64,000 nt of DNA from Hydrogenophaga sp. (GCF_030651625.1 NZ_JAUSCF010000009.1:62001-126000), one strand, 5' to 3'. Positions 19,573 to 28,721 are shown, numbered from the stretch's first letter. Numbers and translations: made by a program. Notes: a model not told the origin generated them from the letters alone.

Positions 19573-19650
19573 TGGCCACCGCAGAACCGGCTTTGCCGGG
19601 CTGCTGGTGGCGTCCCCCTTCAAGGGGGAAGACGCGAAGCGGCGAGGGGG
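19573..19650. repeat. GC-rich repeat in the gcvT-gcvH spacer
   Basis: The copy has an AACCGGCTTTGCCGGGC hairpin, CCCCCTtcaAGGGGG and GCGAAGCGGCGAGGGGG, directly abutting the gcvT stop codon. Orientation is the same as at 19072 and 9607. Confidence 0.85.
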
Positions 19651-20781
19651 TCATCCCCTGTAATATCGGTTCGGCACGAAGGGCAGGGCAGCCACTTCCA
19701 TGGGCACCACCTTGCCGCGCACGATGGCGTGCACACGCGTGCCCACGGCAGCATTCACCGGTGTCACATAGCCCATGGCCACAGGCTTGTTGGCCGTGGG
19801 GCCAAGCAGGCCACTGGTGACTTCACCGATGGTGTCACCCTGCAGGTTCTGCAGCTCGGTGTGTTCCCGCACCGGGACGCGCTCCAGCGCGATGAGGCCC
19901 ACGCGCTGGCGGGCCAATGGCTGCGTGCCGTCCAGCTGGGCAAGCACCGTGTCGGCTCCGGGGAACCCGCCGGCGCGTGCACCATCCGTGCGGCGCACCT
20001 TCTGCATGGCCCACTTCAGCGCGGCCTCGACCGGTGTGGTGGTGGAGTCGATGTCGTTGCCGTACAGGCACAGGCCAGCTTCCAGTCGCAGCGAATTGCG
20101 CGCACCCAGGCCAATCGGCTTCACTTCGGGCTGGGCGAGCATGGCGCGGGCCAGCGCCTCTGCGTGCTCGCCGGGCACGGAAATCTCGAATCCATCTTCG
20201 CCCGTGTAGCCGCTGCGGGTGACGAACAGGTCGGCACTTTCCCATTCAAAGGCGGCCCCGGTCATGAAAACCAGTCGTTCCACGCCTGGAACCAGGCGCT
20301 GCAAGGCGTCCACGGCCTTTGGCCCTTGCAATGCCAGCAATCCGCGATCAGGCAGGGCCTCGACCTTGCAGAGTGCGCCAATGGTGCCCTGGATGTGGGC
20401 AATGTCGCCTACCTTGCAGGCGCCATTGACGATGACGAAAAGGTCTTCGCCCCGGTTCACCAGCATCAGGTCGTCGATGATGCCGCCGGCTTCGTTGAGC
20501 AACAGCCCGTATCGTTGTTTGCCTACCGGAAGATCGACCACGTCCACCGGCATCAGGGTTTCGAACGCCGCCGCAGCGTCTTCGCCGATCAGCCTGAGCT
20601 GGCCCATGTGGGACACGTCGAAGAGGCCAGCCGATGCACGGGTGTGGTGGTGTTCCTGCAGCACGCCCATCGGGTACTGCACGGGCATGTCGTAACCGGC
20701 AAAAGGCACCATGCGTGCACCCAGCTCAAGGTGCAGGGCTTGGAGCGGGGTCTGAAGCAGTTCGGCGTCGAGAGGTGGCAC
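19651..20781 (-). CDS. gcvT: Aminomethyltransferase, glycine cleavage T protein
   Basis: This 376-residue enzyme transfers the C1 unit from aminomethyl-GcvH to tetrahydrofolate and releases ammonia. Hallmarks are MVPFAGYDMPVQYP near the N-terminus, GLFDVSHMGQL, and the folate-site YTGEDGFEI region. The C-terminal barrel includes LGPTANKPVAMGYV. It is the first gene of gcvTHP, with a tandem glycine riboswitch about 70 nt upstream. Confidence 0.98.
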   Translation of the reverse strand: MPPLDAELLQTPLQALHLELGARMVPFAGYDMPVQYPMGVLQEHHHTRASAGLFDVSHMGQLRLIGEDAAAAFETLMPVDVVDLPVGKQRYGLLLNEAGGIIDDLMLVNRGEDLFVIVNGACKVGDIAHIQGTIGALCKVEALPDRGLLALQGPKAVDALQRLVPGVERLVFMTGAAFEWESADLFVTRSGYTGEDGFEISVPGEHAEALARAMLAQPEVKPIGLGARNSLRLEAGLCLYGNDIDSTTTPVEAALKWAMQKVRRTDGARAGGFPGADTVLAQLDGTQPLARQRVGLIALERVPVREHTELQNLQGDTIGEVTSGLLGPTANKPVAMGYVTPVNAAVGTRVHAIVRGKVVPMEVAALPFVPNRYYRG

Positions 20782-20849
20782 GGCAGACTTTCAATGGTAT
20801 TGAAACGGAGGCAGAACCCGCAGACGGGTTTCACGGTTCATCCGTGTCT

Positions 20850-21090
20850 GCCCCTCTGTCCGCTCTACCTGAGAGATTCATGCGGACGATGCCGCATTTG
20901 CTCCTTCGGTGGACCGCCTGCACCTGGTGGTGGGTGGCCTCTCTCCAGTGGGGAACACCGCCGGTGAAAGCGGTGGTTGTCAGTCCTTTTGCCTGAGCGT
21001 TCAGGGGCCCATCTGTTTTCAGACAAGCACCATGCGCCTTCGGCGAACCCACGGCAACACGCTCGGGGGTTTCTCTCCTGACAGAGGCGA
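20850..21090 (-). promoter_or_regulatory. Tandem glycine riboswitch upstream of gcvTHP
   Basis: On the minus strand aptamer I starts CAGGAGAGAAACCCC, has TTCGCCGAAGGCGCATG, and ends CGCTCAGGCAAAAGGACTG. Aptamer II reads TGGAGAGAGGCC...CACCGAAGGAGCAAATGC...AATCTCTCAGG. Aptamer II fits the consensus better than aptamer I, whose GNGCAA core is altered. A -10-like TAGAAT lies at 21092-21097 just upstream, but no convincing -35 is visible. It fills most of the 367-nt gap 20782-21148. Confidence 0.93.
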
Positions 21091-21148
21091 ATTCTAACGG
21101 CATGTGCCCGCCCCATGGGCGAATGCACCGGCGCCATGGGCGGGAATC

Positions 21149-22450
21149 TCAAGCTCCGGCGCTGCGCAGGGCCATGAGCCGGTGACGCGCATGCTGCAGG
21201 TGCTCGCGCAGGGTGTACCAGCGGTCGGCGAAGCGATCAGGCAGCTCCATGTTGGCCACCTGTCTCTCCAGCAGGTCCAGTCTGGAGAGGGCTGCACGCA
21301 GTGCGGCGGGATCGGTGGAGGTGATGCTGGACATGTCTTGCTCCAGAAACTTCAGTTCCCCGTAGAAATGCTGCAGGGCGGCGTCGACCCGCCATTCGAT
21401 GTAGCGCGGGGCGCGCCAAAGCAGCAGGCTGCCCAGAACAGCGATGGGCAGCACAGCGAAAAGCCACAGCTGGGTCCATTGCGCTTTGCGGAAGGGCAAC
21501 AGCGTTTCCATCAACGGGCGCTGACCCTGGGCATACCGCTGCGCGGTGGGCGAGACGGCAAAGTCGCTGCCCAGGGTGGTGGGGTACACACCCTGCCGTT
21601 CAAGAAAACCGGCCATCACATGGAGTTCGCCAGCCACATCGAGCAACGCCCGCTGCACTGCGGGATGCAGGTCGGGACGAACCAGCAGATGGGTCAGTGT
21701 GACCATGGTGGGCAGGTCGGAGGCGGGCAGGTTGCTGCGCAACTCGATCGACCCCTGGGGCATGATGACGGCGCGAAGGTGGGGTTCCCGAGCGGCCAGT
21801 GCACCAGCCCGTTCGATGCCCAGAATGTGCATGTTGTCCATGCGCGCCAGCGCGTTGGCGGTCTGGGAGTCGCCGGTGGCCACATGAACCACGGCATCGA
21901 CTTCGCCCTCGGCGAGGGCAGCAATCGCCGCGTCCCCCACCTGGCTTGTCAGCGTGACTTCGTCTTCCTTGATGCGCAAGTGGGCCAGTAACAGGTTCAT
22001 GGCCAGGCGATTTGACGAATCATCAACCGACGTCGCGATGCGCTTGCCGCGCAATTGCTCGATGTGCTCGATGTTGCGTCGGGCGACCACCCAGATGATC
22101 TCATGGCCCACCACCGACAGCGCGTGTACGCCGGTGCCCTGGGGCGCGTAGAGACCCTGTGCGAAGGTGATATCGATGGATGGGTCACCTGCAACCATGC
22201 GGATCAGCGGGTCTTGCGGGCGGGGGTGTGTGACGATGTCCACCGCCAGGCCCAGGTGTTCCAGCCGATTCGCATAGGCACGTGCCAGTTGCAGGTAGCT
22301 GCTCTGCGCCGGGCCGGTCCCGATCACGATCCTGCTGGGTGGCAAGGGGTCCCAGACCCGTGCCACCAACGCGAGCAGAAGTCCCAGCAACAACACGATG
22401 GGGAGGTAGAGCAGCCACCAGCGACGGCGGTAGAGCAGCAAGAGCTTCAT
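21149..22450 (-). CDS. Membrane-anchored TAXI/NMT1-like solute-binding protein, second of a pair
   Basis: This 433-residue protein has an N-terminal membrane helix (about 9-30) and a periplasmic TAXI/NMT1-type binding domain (about 38-320; starts IVIGTGPAQSSYLQLARAY, later DDSSNRLAMNLLL). A second membrane helix (about 340-360) precedes a C-terminal cytoplasmic helical region with HFYGELKFLEQDM and ADRWYTLREHLQHARHRL. No TRAP permease gene is nearby. The ATG at 22450 overlaps the upstream paralogue's stop by 4 nt. The topology is more like a receptor than a free binding protein, and its function is unknown. Confidence 0.85.
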   Translation of the reverse strand: MKLLLLYRRRWWLLYLPIVLLLGLLLALVARVWDPLPPSRIVIGTGPAQSSYLQLARAYANRLEHLGLAVDIVTHPRPQDPLIRMVAGDPSIDITFAQGLYAPQGTGVHALSVVGHEIIWVVARRNIEHIEQLRGKRIATSVDDSSNRLAMNLLLAHLRIKEDEVTLTSQVGDAAIAALAEGEVDAVVHVATGDSQTANALARMDNMHILGIERAGALAAREPHLRAVIMPQGSIELRSNLPASDLPTMVTLTHLLVRPDLHPAVQRALLDVAGELHVMAGFLERQGVYPTTLGSDFAVSPTAQRYAQGQRPLMETLLPFRKAQWTQLWLFAVLPIAVLGSLLLWRAPRYIEWRVDAALQHFYGELKFLEQDMSSITSTDPAALRAALSRLDLLERQVANMELPDRFADRWYTLREHLQHARHRLMALRSAGA

Positions 22451-23766
22451 CGGCCGCGGTACCCCCGGATGCGGGAGCGGACGAAGTCCACATGCTGGTG
22501 CAAGGTATACCAGCGTTGTGCAAGTTCTTTCGGCAGTTTCAATGTCCCGATGGCCAGATCCATTTCGCGCAGGCGGCCATCGATGCGGCTGAGCTCCATG
22601 CCGCCCACATCCACGTTCCTGTTGATCAGGTCGTTTTCGATGAACTTCAGTTCGCCGTACCAGCGTGTGATGCGGCTCTCCAGGCGCCACCTCACCCAGG
22701 CGGGCACCACGCGGAACAGAGCCAGAGTGAGCAGCAGCAACGGCACGCAGATGATGAGCAGGCGCTGCAGCACCTGCACCCACCAGAAAGGCAGCAGGTT
22801 TTCCAGTGTTCCCAGGCCACGAAGCAGCACCTGCCTCGCCTCCGGTGCCGAAGGAAAGTCGCTGGATCGCAGCGATGGAAATTCGCCTGCGCGGTGGAAG
22901 GCACCGGCTTCCCCGTGCACCTCAACCGCCACCGCGGTGGCGATGCGCTTGAGCGCGGGGTCCAGGTCCTGCCGCACCAGCAAATGGGCCGGCGTGGTCA
23001 GCATGGGTGTGTCCGAGGGTGGCAAATTGGGCCCCATGCCATCTTGTGGCAAAAGCCGGCTTTCCAGGTAGTTGTTGCGTTCGGCAATGGCTGTCGTGCG
23101 TTGCAGCGTCGCCAGCGTCAACGACGGGTTGACCAGCAGCGTCATCACACCAGGCGAGGTCGGGGACGCCACCATGAACACAGCGTCGATTTCGCCCCGC
23201 GTCAATGCCTCGCTCGCCGCCAGCCCGCTCAGATCCGACCAGATCAGCTCATCCATGCCGATGCGTTGCTGTGTCAGCAGTCGCTGCAGCAGCACGCGGT
23301 GCCCGCTGCGCTCCGGGCCGGCCGCCACCCGCAGGCCGCTGAGCTGCAGAAGGGAGCGGATGGGTGGGTTCCGGCTGAACAACCACAGCGCTTCGATGTC
23401 CACGCTGGCCAGCGTTTGCACGCCATCATCCCTGCTGTGCTCGCTGGTCGGCGATGACCACCCGTACCCGCCTTGCACCAGTGCCAGGTCTGCTGCTGGT
23501 GGCTTGGCCTGAAGCCGCTCCAGGTTTTGGGAAGACCCTTCCGATACCAGCACAGTCAGCTCGATGCCCCTGCGACCAAACGCTTCGACGTATCGCTTGG
23601 CGTACAGCTGGTAGGCCCCATCGCCCAGGCCCGTGCTGATGGTCAGTTTCGTGGGCGGCATCGGGTACAGCCTGACCCACACCAGGCTGGCCAGCGCCAG
23701 TGCCAGCACCGCCAGCGGCAGGCGGATCATCAGCCAGCGGTGTTGGTACAGGGCAGCAGAGTTCAT
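22447..23766 (-). CDS. Membrane-anchored TAXI/NMT1-like solute-binding protein, first of a pair
   Basis: This 439-residue paralogue of the adjacent downstream protein has the same design. It has an N-terminal anchor (about 13-32), a periplasmic TAXI/NMT1-type domain (LTISTGLGDGAYQLYAKRY start), a membrane helix (about 340-362: IICVPLLLLTLALF) and a cytoplasmic tail with RWYGELKFIENDL and AQRWYTLHQHVDFVRSRIR. The tail shares with the partner the motif YGELKFxExD...LPxxxAxRWYTLxxH. The two genes are coupled by an ATGA overlap and probably act as a heteromer. The ligand is unknown. Confidence 0.85.
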   Translation of the reverse strand: MNSAALYQHRWLMIRLPLAVLALALASLVWVRLYPMPPTKLTISTGLGDGAYQLYAKRYVEAFGRRGIELTVLVSEGSSQNLERLQAKPPAADLALVQGGYGWSSPTSEHSRDDGVQTLASVDIEALWLFSRNPPIRSLLQLSGLRVAAGPERSGHRVLLQRLLTQQRIGMDELIWSDLSGLAASEALTRGEIDAVFMVASPTSPGVMTLLVNPSLTLATLQRTTAIAERNNYLESRLLPQDGMGPNLPPSDTPMLTTPAHLLVRQDLDPALKRIATAVAVEVHGEAGAFHRAGEFPSLRSSDFPSAPEARQVLLRGLGTLENLLPFWWVQVLQRLLIICVPLLLLTLALFRVVPAWVRWRLESRITRWYGELKFIENDLINRNVDVGGMELSRIDGRLREMDLAIGTLKLPKELAQRWYTLHQHVDFVRSRIRGYRGR

Positions 23767-23862
23767 CGGTTGGCTCAGGACTCAATGACCACAGAATAAA
23801 GCAAGGTTACGCAACGCAATGTCTTTTTGAGGGGATGCGGCGTGGGTGATGCACGCACAGAC

Positions 23863-23889
23863 CAAAAAAAGACCGCACGGGGCGGTCTT
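23863..23889 (-). terminator. Rho-independent terminator of the ETF-QO gene
   Basis: On the minus strand the hairpin AGACCGCCCCGTGCGGTCT is followed directly by seven Ts. It lies 17 nt past the end of the ETF-QO gene. Confidence 0.9.
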
Positions 23890-23905
23890 CTGAGGGGTGA
23901 TGCAA

Positions 23906-25591
23906 TCACATGCCAGCGTAATTGGGCCCACCACCGCCCTCGGGCGTGACCCAGACGATGTTCTGCGTCGGGTCCTTGATGTCGCAAGTCTTGCAGTGCA
24001 CGCAGTTCTGCGCATTGATCTGCAGTCGGTCGGTGTTGTCCTCGTTCTTGACGAACTCGTACACGCCAGCCGGGCAATAACGGCTTTCTGGTCCGGCAAA
24101 TTTCGCCAGGTTGATCTGCACCGGCACGCTCGTGTTCTTCAGTGTCAGGTGGGCAGGCTGATGCTCTTCGTGGTTGGTGTTGGACACGAACACACTCGAG
24201 AGTCTGTCGAAAGTGATCACGCCGTCGGGCTTGGGGTAACTGATCTTCGGCATCTCGGCCGCCGGGCGCAGCTTCTCATGGTCCGGGGTGGTGTTGTGCA
24301 GCGTCCAGGGCGGGTTGCTCACACCCACCTTGGGCAGGAACCAGTGCTCCACGCCTGTCATGAGCTTGCCCAGCATCGGGCTCTTCTTGAACCAGTTCTT
24401 GAAGTTGCGGTAGGTCCAGAGCTCTTCATGCAGCCAGCTCTTTTCGAACTTCTCGGTGAAGGCGCTGAGCTCGTCGCTGCTGCGGCCTGCCGTCACGGCC
24501 TCGAAAGCCGCTTCGGCGCAGAGCATGCCGCTCTTGATGGCTGCATGGCTGCCCTTGATGCGCGCGGCGTTGAGGAAACCCGCGTTGCACCCGACCAGCG
24601 CGCCACCGGGGAAGGTCAGCTTGGGCAGCGCCTGGGGCGTGCCGTTGTTCAGCGCACGGGCGCCATATCCAAGGCGTTTGCCGCCCTCGATGTGGGCCTT
24701 GATGGAGGGGTGGGTTTTCCAGCGCTGCATCTCTTCAAACGGCGACATCCAGGGGTTCTGGTAGTCCAGCCCCACCACCAGACCCAGTGTGACCTTGTTG
24801 CCTTCCAGATGATAGAGGAAGCCGCCGCCGAAAGTGTCCGCGTCCATGGGCCAGCCGGCGGTGTGCACCACCAGGCCCGGCTTGGCCTTGTCGGCCGGAA
24901 TCTCCCAGAGCTCCTTGATGCCGATGGCGTAGGTTTGCGCGTCCTTGCCTTCGGTGAGGTTGAACCTGGCGAGCAACTGCTTGCCCAGGTGTCCGCGCGC
25001 GCCTTCGGCAAACACCGTGTACTTGGCGTGCAGCTCCATACCGATCTGGAAACTGTCGGACGGCTCGCCGTCCTTGCCGACCCCCAGGTTGCCGGTGGCC
25101 ACGCCCTTGACCGAACCGTCGTCGTTGTAAAGCACTTCCGCTGCGCTGAAGCCAGGGAAGATTTCCACACCCAGTGCCTCGGCCTGCTCACCCAGCCACT
25201 TGGAAACGGCGCCCAGGCTGATCACATAGCAGCCGTCGTTGTGGAAGTTGCGAGGTATCAGCCAGTCGGGTGTGCGGGTCGCACCGGTCTCGCTCAGCAC
25301 CAGCAGGTCGTCGCCGGTCACGGGCTGATTCAGCGGTGCGCCCAATTCCTTCCAGTTCGGGAACAACTCGGTGATGGCCTTGGGGTCCATCACCGCGCCG
25401 CTGAGGATGTGGGCACCGGGTTCCGAGCCTTTTTCCAGCACGCAGACATTGATCTCGCTGCCCTTTTCGGTGGCCATCTGTTTCAGCCGGATGGCGGTCG
25501 ACAGGCCTGCCGGGCCCCCACCCACCACGACCACGTCGTACTCCATGGCTTCACGGGGGCCGTAGGTGCTGAGGATCTCTTCAGGGGACAT
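23906..25591 (-). CDS. etfQO: Electron transfer flavoprotein-ubiquinone oxidoreductase
   Basis: This 561-residue membrane-associated flavo-Fe-S protein passes electrons from ETF (fatty acid and amino acid oxidation) to ubiquinone. The FAD fold is VVVVGGGPAGLSTAIRLK. A C-terminal ferredoxin-like domain has CPAGVYEF and NCVHCKTCDIKDPTQNI for the 4Fe-4S cluster, and the end GGGGPNYAGM is typical of the family. I chose the ATG at 25591; an in-frame GTG at 25642 would add 17 residues without similarity. The gene is monocistronic with its own terminator and divergent from an SDR gene. Confidence 0.96.
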   Translation of the reverse strand: MSPEEILSTYGPREAMEYDVVVVGGGPAGLSTAIRLKQMATEKGSEINVCVLEKGSEPGAHILSGAVMDPKAITELFPNWKELGAPLNQPVTGDDLLVLSETGATRTPDWLIPRNFHNDGCYVISLGAVSKWLGEQAEALGVEIFPGFSAAEVLYNDDGSVKGVATGNLGVGKDGEPSDSFQIGMELHAKYTVFAEGARGHLGKQLLARFNLTEGKDAQTYAIGIKELWEIPADKAKPGLVVHTAGWPMDADTFGGGFLYHLEGNKVTLGLVVGLDYQNPWMSPFEEMQRWKTHPSIKAHIEGGKRLGYGARALNNGTPQALPKLTFPGGALVGCNAGFLNAARIKGSHAAIKSGMLCAEAAFEAVTAGRSSDELSAFTEKFEKSWLHEELWTYRNFKNWFKKSPMLGKLMTGVEHWFLPKVGVSNPPWTLHNTTPDHEKLRPAAEMPKISYPKPDGVITFDRLSSVFVSNTNHEEHQPAHLTLKNTSVPVQINLAKFAGPESRYCPAGVYEFVKNEDNTDRLQINAQNCVHCKTCDIKDPTQNIVWVTPEGGGGPNYAGM

Positions 25592-25787
25592 GGGGTGGTC
25601 TCGCTGGTTTTCAGGGTTGTCGGGGGCGCTGTGTGTCTGCACCAGGGCAAGGTGCCAGCGTTGCAGACAGGTGGCCTGGCAGACACCGTGTCGCGGGTGT
25701 GGCCGATTCTAGTGGCCGATACGAGACAATGGCTGTCACGTCCCACACGCGTTCGCAACAGGGGCGCTTTTTTGAGGAGCCTCTCTA

Positions 25788-26570
25788 ATGTCCTACAGCC
25801 TCGATTTGTCTGGCCGGGTGGCGCTGATCACCGGCGCCTCAGGTGGCCTGGGCGAGCAGTTTGCCAAGACCTTGGCGCGCGCAGGTGCCGCAGTGGTGCT
25901 CGCGAGTCGGCGCACAGACCGGCTGATGGCGCTGAGGGCACACATCGAGGCCGATGGCGGCGATGCGCATGTGGTCGCACTGGATGTGACCGACACGGCT
26001 TCCATCAAGGCAGCGGTTGCCCATGCCGAGACCGAGGTCGGCGCCATCGACATCCTGATCAACAACTCGGGTGTGAGCACCACGCAGCGGCTGCTGGACG
26101 TGACCGAGGAAGACTACGATTTCATTTTCAACACCAACACCCGTGGCGCCTTCTTTGTGGCACAGGAGGTGGGCAAGCGCATGGTGGCGCGCGCCAGAGG
26201 CGCGGCACCCGGCACCTTCGTGGGTGGTCGCATCGTCAATATTGCGTCCATGGCCGGACTCAAGGTGCTGCCGCAGATTGGCGTGTACTGCATGAGCAAG
26301 GCGGCCGTGGTGCAGATGACCAAGGCCATGGCAGTGGAGTGGGGCAAGTTCGGCATCAATGTCAACGCCATCTGCCCGGGCTACATCGACACCGAAATCA
26401 ACCACCACCACTGGCAGACCGAACAGGGCCAGAAACTCATCAACATGTTGCCCCGCAAGCGCGTGGGCCAGCCGTCCGACCTGGATGCATTGCTGGTGAT
26501 GCTGTGCGCCAACGAGAGCCATTTCATCAACGGGGCCGTGATCGCGGCCGATGATGGCTTCGGCGTGTAG
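25788..26570 (+). CDS. SDR-family NAD(P)-dependent oxidoreductase
   Basis: This 260-residue classical short-chain dehydrogenase has the cofactor motif TGASGGLG (about 15-22), NNSG (92-95), and catalytic Ser154, Tyr167 and Lys171 (GVYCMSKAAV). The CPGYIDTEIN region follows the catalytic centre as usual. The substrate is not predictable; relatives act on 3-hydroxyacyl-CoA or alcohols. It is divergent from etfQO, which hints at acyl-CoA metabolism but does not prove it. Confidence 0.93.
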   Translation: MSYSLDLSGRVALITGASGGLGEQFAKTLARAGAAVVLASRRTDRLMALRAHIEADGGDAHVVALDVTDTASIKAAVAHAETEVGAIDILINNSGVSTTQRLLDVTEEDYDFIFNTNTRGAFFVAQEVGKRMVARARGAAPGTFVGGRIVNIASMAGLKVLPQIGVYCMSKAAVVQMTKAMAVEWGKFGINVNAICPGYIDTEINHHHWQTEQGQKLINMLPRKRVGQPSDLDALLVMLCANESHFINGAVIAADDGFGV

Positions 26571-26575
26571 CTTTC

Positions 26576-26652
26576 TCCCCCCCGCGCCGCCTTCGGCGTC
26601 ACCCCCTCAGGGGGCAACACCAGTGGCCCGGCGAAGCCGGTTCCACGGTGTT
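26576..26652. repeat. GC-rich repeat copy, reverse orientation
   Basis: Just after the SDR stop the copy reads CCCCCCGCGCCGCCTTCGGCG, CCCCCTcaGGGGG and CCGGCGAAGCCGGTTCC. This is the reverse complement of the order at 9607, 19072 and 19573. It follows a plus-strand gene, so relative to the upstream gene it is placed the same way as those copies. Confidence 0.85.
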
Positions 26653-26716
26653 CCTGGATGAAGGCCCTTCTCTCTGGTCAGGCGTTTGGTTTTTTTGCTT
26701 GCTTGCTTGAATTGAC

Positions 26717-27679
26717 ATGAACAGTGCGGTGATCGATCGTCCTCTGGGCATGCCGCCCGGCATGTGGCTGGGACTGTTTGCCGGTCTGGGGGCGGGTGCG
26801 TTCTGGGGCATGACCTTTGTGGCGCCGCTTCTGGTTGCGGGGTTCAGTTCGGTTGACTACACGGTGGGGCGGTTTGTGGCCTGTGGGGTCTTCAGTGCGA
26901 TGCTGCTGGCCTGGGCGCAATTCAAACAGCGCGCCATGGGTGGCGTGGTGGCGAGGTTGCCCACCTGGCGCCAGGCCGGTGCGGCAGTGGGCCTGAGTGT
27001 GCTGGGCTACACTGGCTACTACCTGTTGTTGGTGCTGGCGATTGCCGACGCGGGCGCTGCGCTGCCGGTGCTCATCATCGGCACCATCCCGCTGGCCCTC
27101 ATGCTCTTTGGAAAACCGGCTGGCTTGCGCTGGAAGGCGCTGGCACCTGCGCTGGTGCTGACCGCCCTCGGCCTGGCGTTGATGATGCAGGCCACTGCTG
27201 CCGAGGTTGGCGTGGGTGGCAGTGACCACCTTGTACGCGGCCTGACCTACGCCGTGTGCGCCATGGCCAGCTGGACCGCGTTCGGCCTGCTCAATGCCGC
27301 ATGGCTGCGCCGCCACCCAGAAGTGAATTCCACCTTGTGGGCCAACTGGCTGGGCGTGGCCGCCGGTCTGGGCGCGCTGGTGCTGTGGGTGTCATGGGGC
27401 AGTGCCTGGGGCGATCTGGTGCAGCGCCCCGGCTTCTGGATGTTCGTGGCGGTGTGCACCGTCACCGGCATCGGCTCGGCCTGGGTGGCCGCCGTGTTGT
27501 GGAACATGGCCAGCCGCCGGCTGAGCCCCAGTCTTGCGGGTCAACTCATCGTGAGTGAGACGGTGTTTGGCCTGATCTACACCTTCGCCTGGAGCGGCCT
27601 GTGGCCCGCACCCGTGCAGTGGGCAGCCTCGGTGCTGTTCGTGCTCGGTATCCTGGCTTCCATACGGGCCCATCGATGA
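26717..27679 (+). CDS. EamA/DMT-family transporter
   Basis: This 320-residue integral membrane protein has about ten helices in two EamA repeats. The first helix reads GLGAGAFWGMTFVAPLL, and the C-terminal repeat includes GSAWVAAVLWNMASRRL and ETVFGLIYTFAW. It is probably an exporter of metabolites, with unknown substrate. Its stop overlaps the start of a thioesterase gene by 4 nt (ATGA, 27676-27679), so the two are translationally coupled. Confidence 0.9.
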   Translation: MNSAVIDRPLGMPPGMWLGLFAGLGAGAFWGMTFVAPLLVAGFSSVDYTVGRFVACGVFSAMLLAWAQFKQRAMGGVVARLPTWRQAGAAVGLSVLGYTGYYLLLVLAIADAGAALPVLIIGTIPLALMLFGKPAGLRWKALAPALVLTALGLALMMQATAAEVGVGGSDHLVRGLTYAVCAMASWTAFGLLNAAWLRRHPEVNSTLWANWLGVAAGLGALVLWVSWGSAWGDLVQRPGFWMFVAVCTVTGIGSAWVAAVLWNMASRRLSPSLAGQLIVSETVFGLIYTFAWSGLWPAPVQWAASVLFVLGILASIRAHR

Positions 27680-28107
27680 AACTTGAAATACCTGAGCAGA
27701 AAAAGCTGGTGCACAGCGTGGTGGTGCCCATCCGCTGGGGCGACATGGACGCCATGGGTCACGTCAACAACACCTTGTACTTCCGTTACATGGAAATTGC
27801 CCGGCTCGACTGGTTTTTCCAGATGGGCATGCCGGCAGATCCGAAGGGCGAAGGTCCGGTGATTGCCAATGCCTTCTGCAACTTCATTCGCCAGTTCGAA
27901 TACCCGGGCGATGTGCTGGTGCGCACCTATGTGGGCACGCTGGGGCGGTCATCGTTCGACACCTTCCACGAAATGCTGCGCACCGACGATCCGGACAAGG
28001 TGTACGCCAACGGTGGCGCCACGGTGGTGTGGGTTGATTTCCCGCAACAAGCCTCAAGGCCTCTGCCTCAGGCTCTTCGGGATCAACTGGCTACCCGCCC
28101 AGTTTGA
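27676..28107 (+). CDS. Hotdog-fold acyl-CoA thioesterase (4HBT family)
   Basis: This 143-residue cytosolic enzyme has the 4-hydroxybenzoyl-CoA thioesterase/YbgC-type motif RWGDMDAMGHVNNTLYFRYME with the catalytic Asp, followed by the RQFEYPGDV region. It should hydrolyse acyl-CoA thioesters, with unknown chain preference. The chosen ATG overlaps the DMT stop, which fits the conserved start; the longer frame from 27601 lies inside the DMT gene. Confidence 0.92.
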   Translation: MKLEIPEQKKLVHSVVVPIRWGDMDAMGHVNNTLYFRYMEIARLDWFFQMGMPADPKGEGPVIANAFCNFIRQFEYPGDVLVRTYVGTLGRSSFDTFHEMLRTDDPDKVYANGGATVVWVDFPQQASRPLPQALRDQLATRPV

Positions 28108-28142
28108 GCCGAACCGAACGGCCCTGACCGACTCCGCGCTGG

Positions 28143-28721
28143 CTACTTCGCTTTCGGCACCCTGCCCATCAGGTAGAACTCGGGGTTGGGCTCCATGCCG
28201 CTGAAGCTGGCCATGCGGTTCGACAAGCCGAAGAAAGCCGTGATGGCGGCAATGTCCCAGGCGTCTTCATCGCTGAAGCCGTGTGCGTGCAGGGCCTCGA
28301 AGTCGGCATCTTCAATCTCGTGCGACCGCTGGCACACCTTCATGGCGAAGTCGAGCATGGCGCGCTGGCGCGGCGTGATGTCTGCCTTGCGGTGGTTCAC
28401 GGCGACCTGGTCGGCCACCAAGGGCTTTTTCTCGTAGATGCGCAGAATGGCGCCGTGTGCCACCACGCAATACAGGCAGTGGTTGGCAGCGCTGGTGGTG
28501 GTCACGATCATCTCGCGGTCGCCCTTGCTCAGACCGGAGTCTTCCTTGAGCATCAACGCATCGTGGTAGGCAAAAAAGGCGCGCCATTCGGCCGGTCGGC
28601 GAGCCAGCGCCAGGAACACGTTGGGCACAAACCCAGCCTTTTCCTGCACCTCCAGCACCTTGGCCTTGATGTCGTCGGGCAGGGCGTTGAGGTCGGGCAT
28701 CGGGTAGCGGGGCGTGCTCAT
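28143..28721 (-). CDS. Peroxidase-related AhpD-fold protein (CMD family)
   Basis: This 192-residue protein belongs to the carboxymuconolactone decarboxylase/AhpD superfamily, peroxidase-related branch. The redox motif is NHCLYCVVAHG (CxxC with a nearby His), as in AhpD-type alkylhydroperoxidases. The C-terminal half holds FSDEDAWDIAAITAFFGLSNR. It probably reduces peroxides or disulfides with a reductase partner not found here. It is divergent from another CMD-family gene 77 nt away. Confidence 0.9.
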   Translation of the reverse strand: MSTPRYPMPDLNALPDDIKAKVLEVQEKAGFVPNVFLALARRPAEWRAFFAYHDALMLKEDSGLSKGDREMIVTTTSAANHCLYCVVAHGAILRIYEKKPLVADQVAVNHRKADITPRQRAMLDFAMKVCQRSHEIEDADFEALHAHGFSDEDAWDIAAITAFFGLSNRMASFSGMEPNPEFYLMGRVPKAK

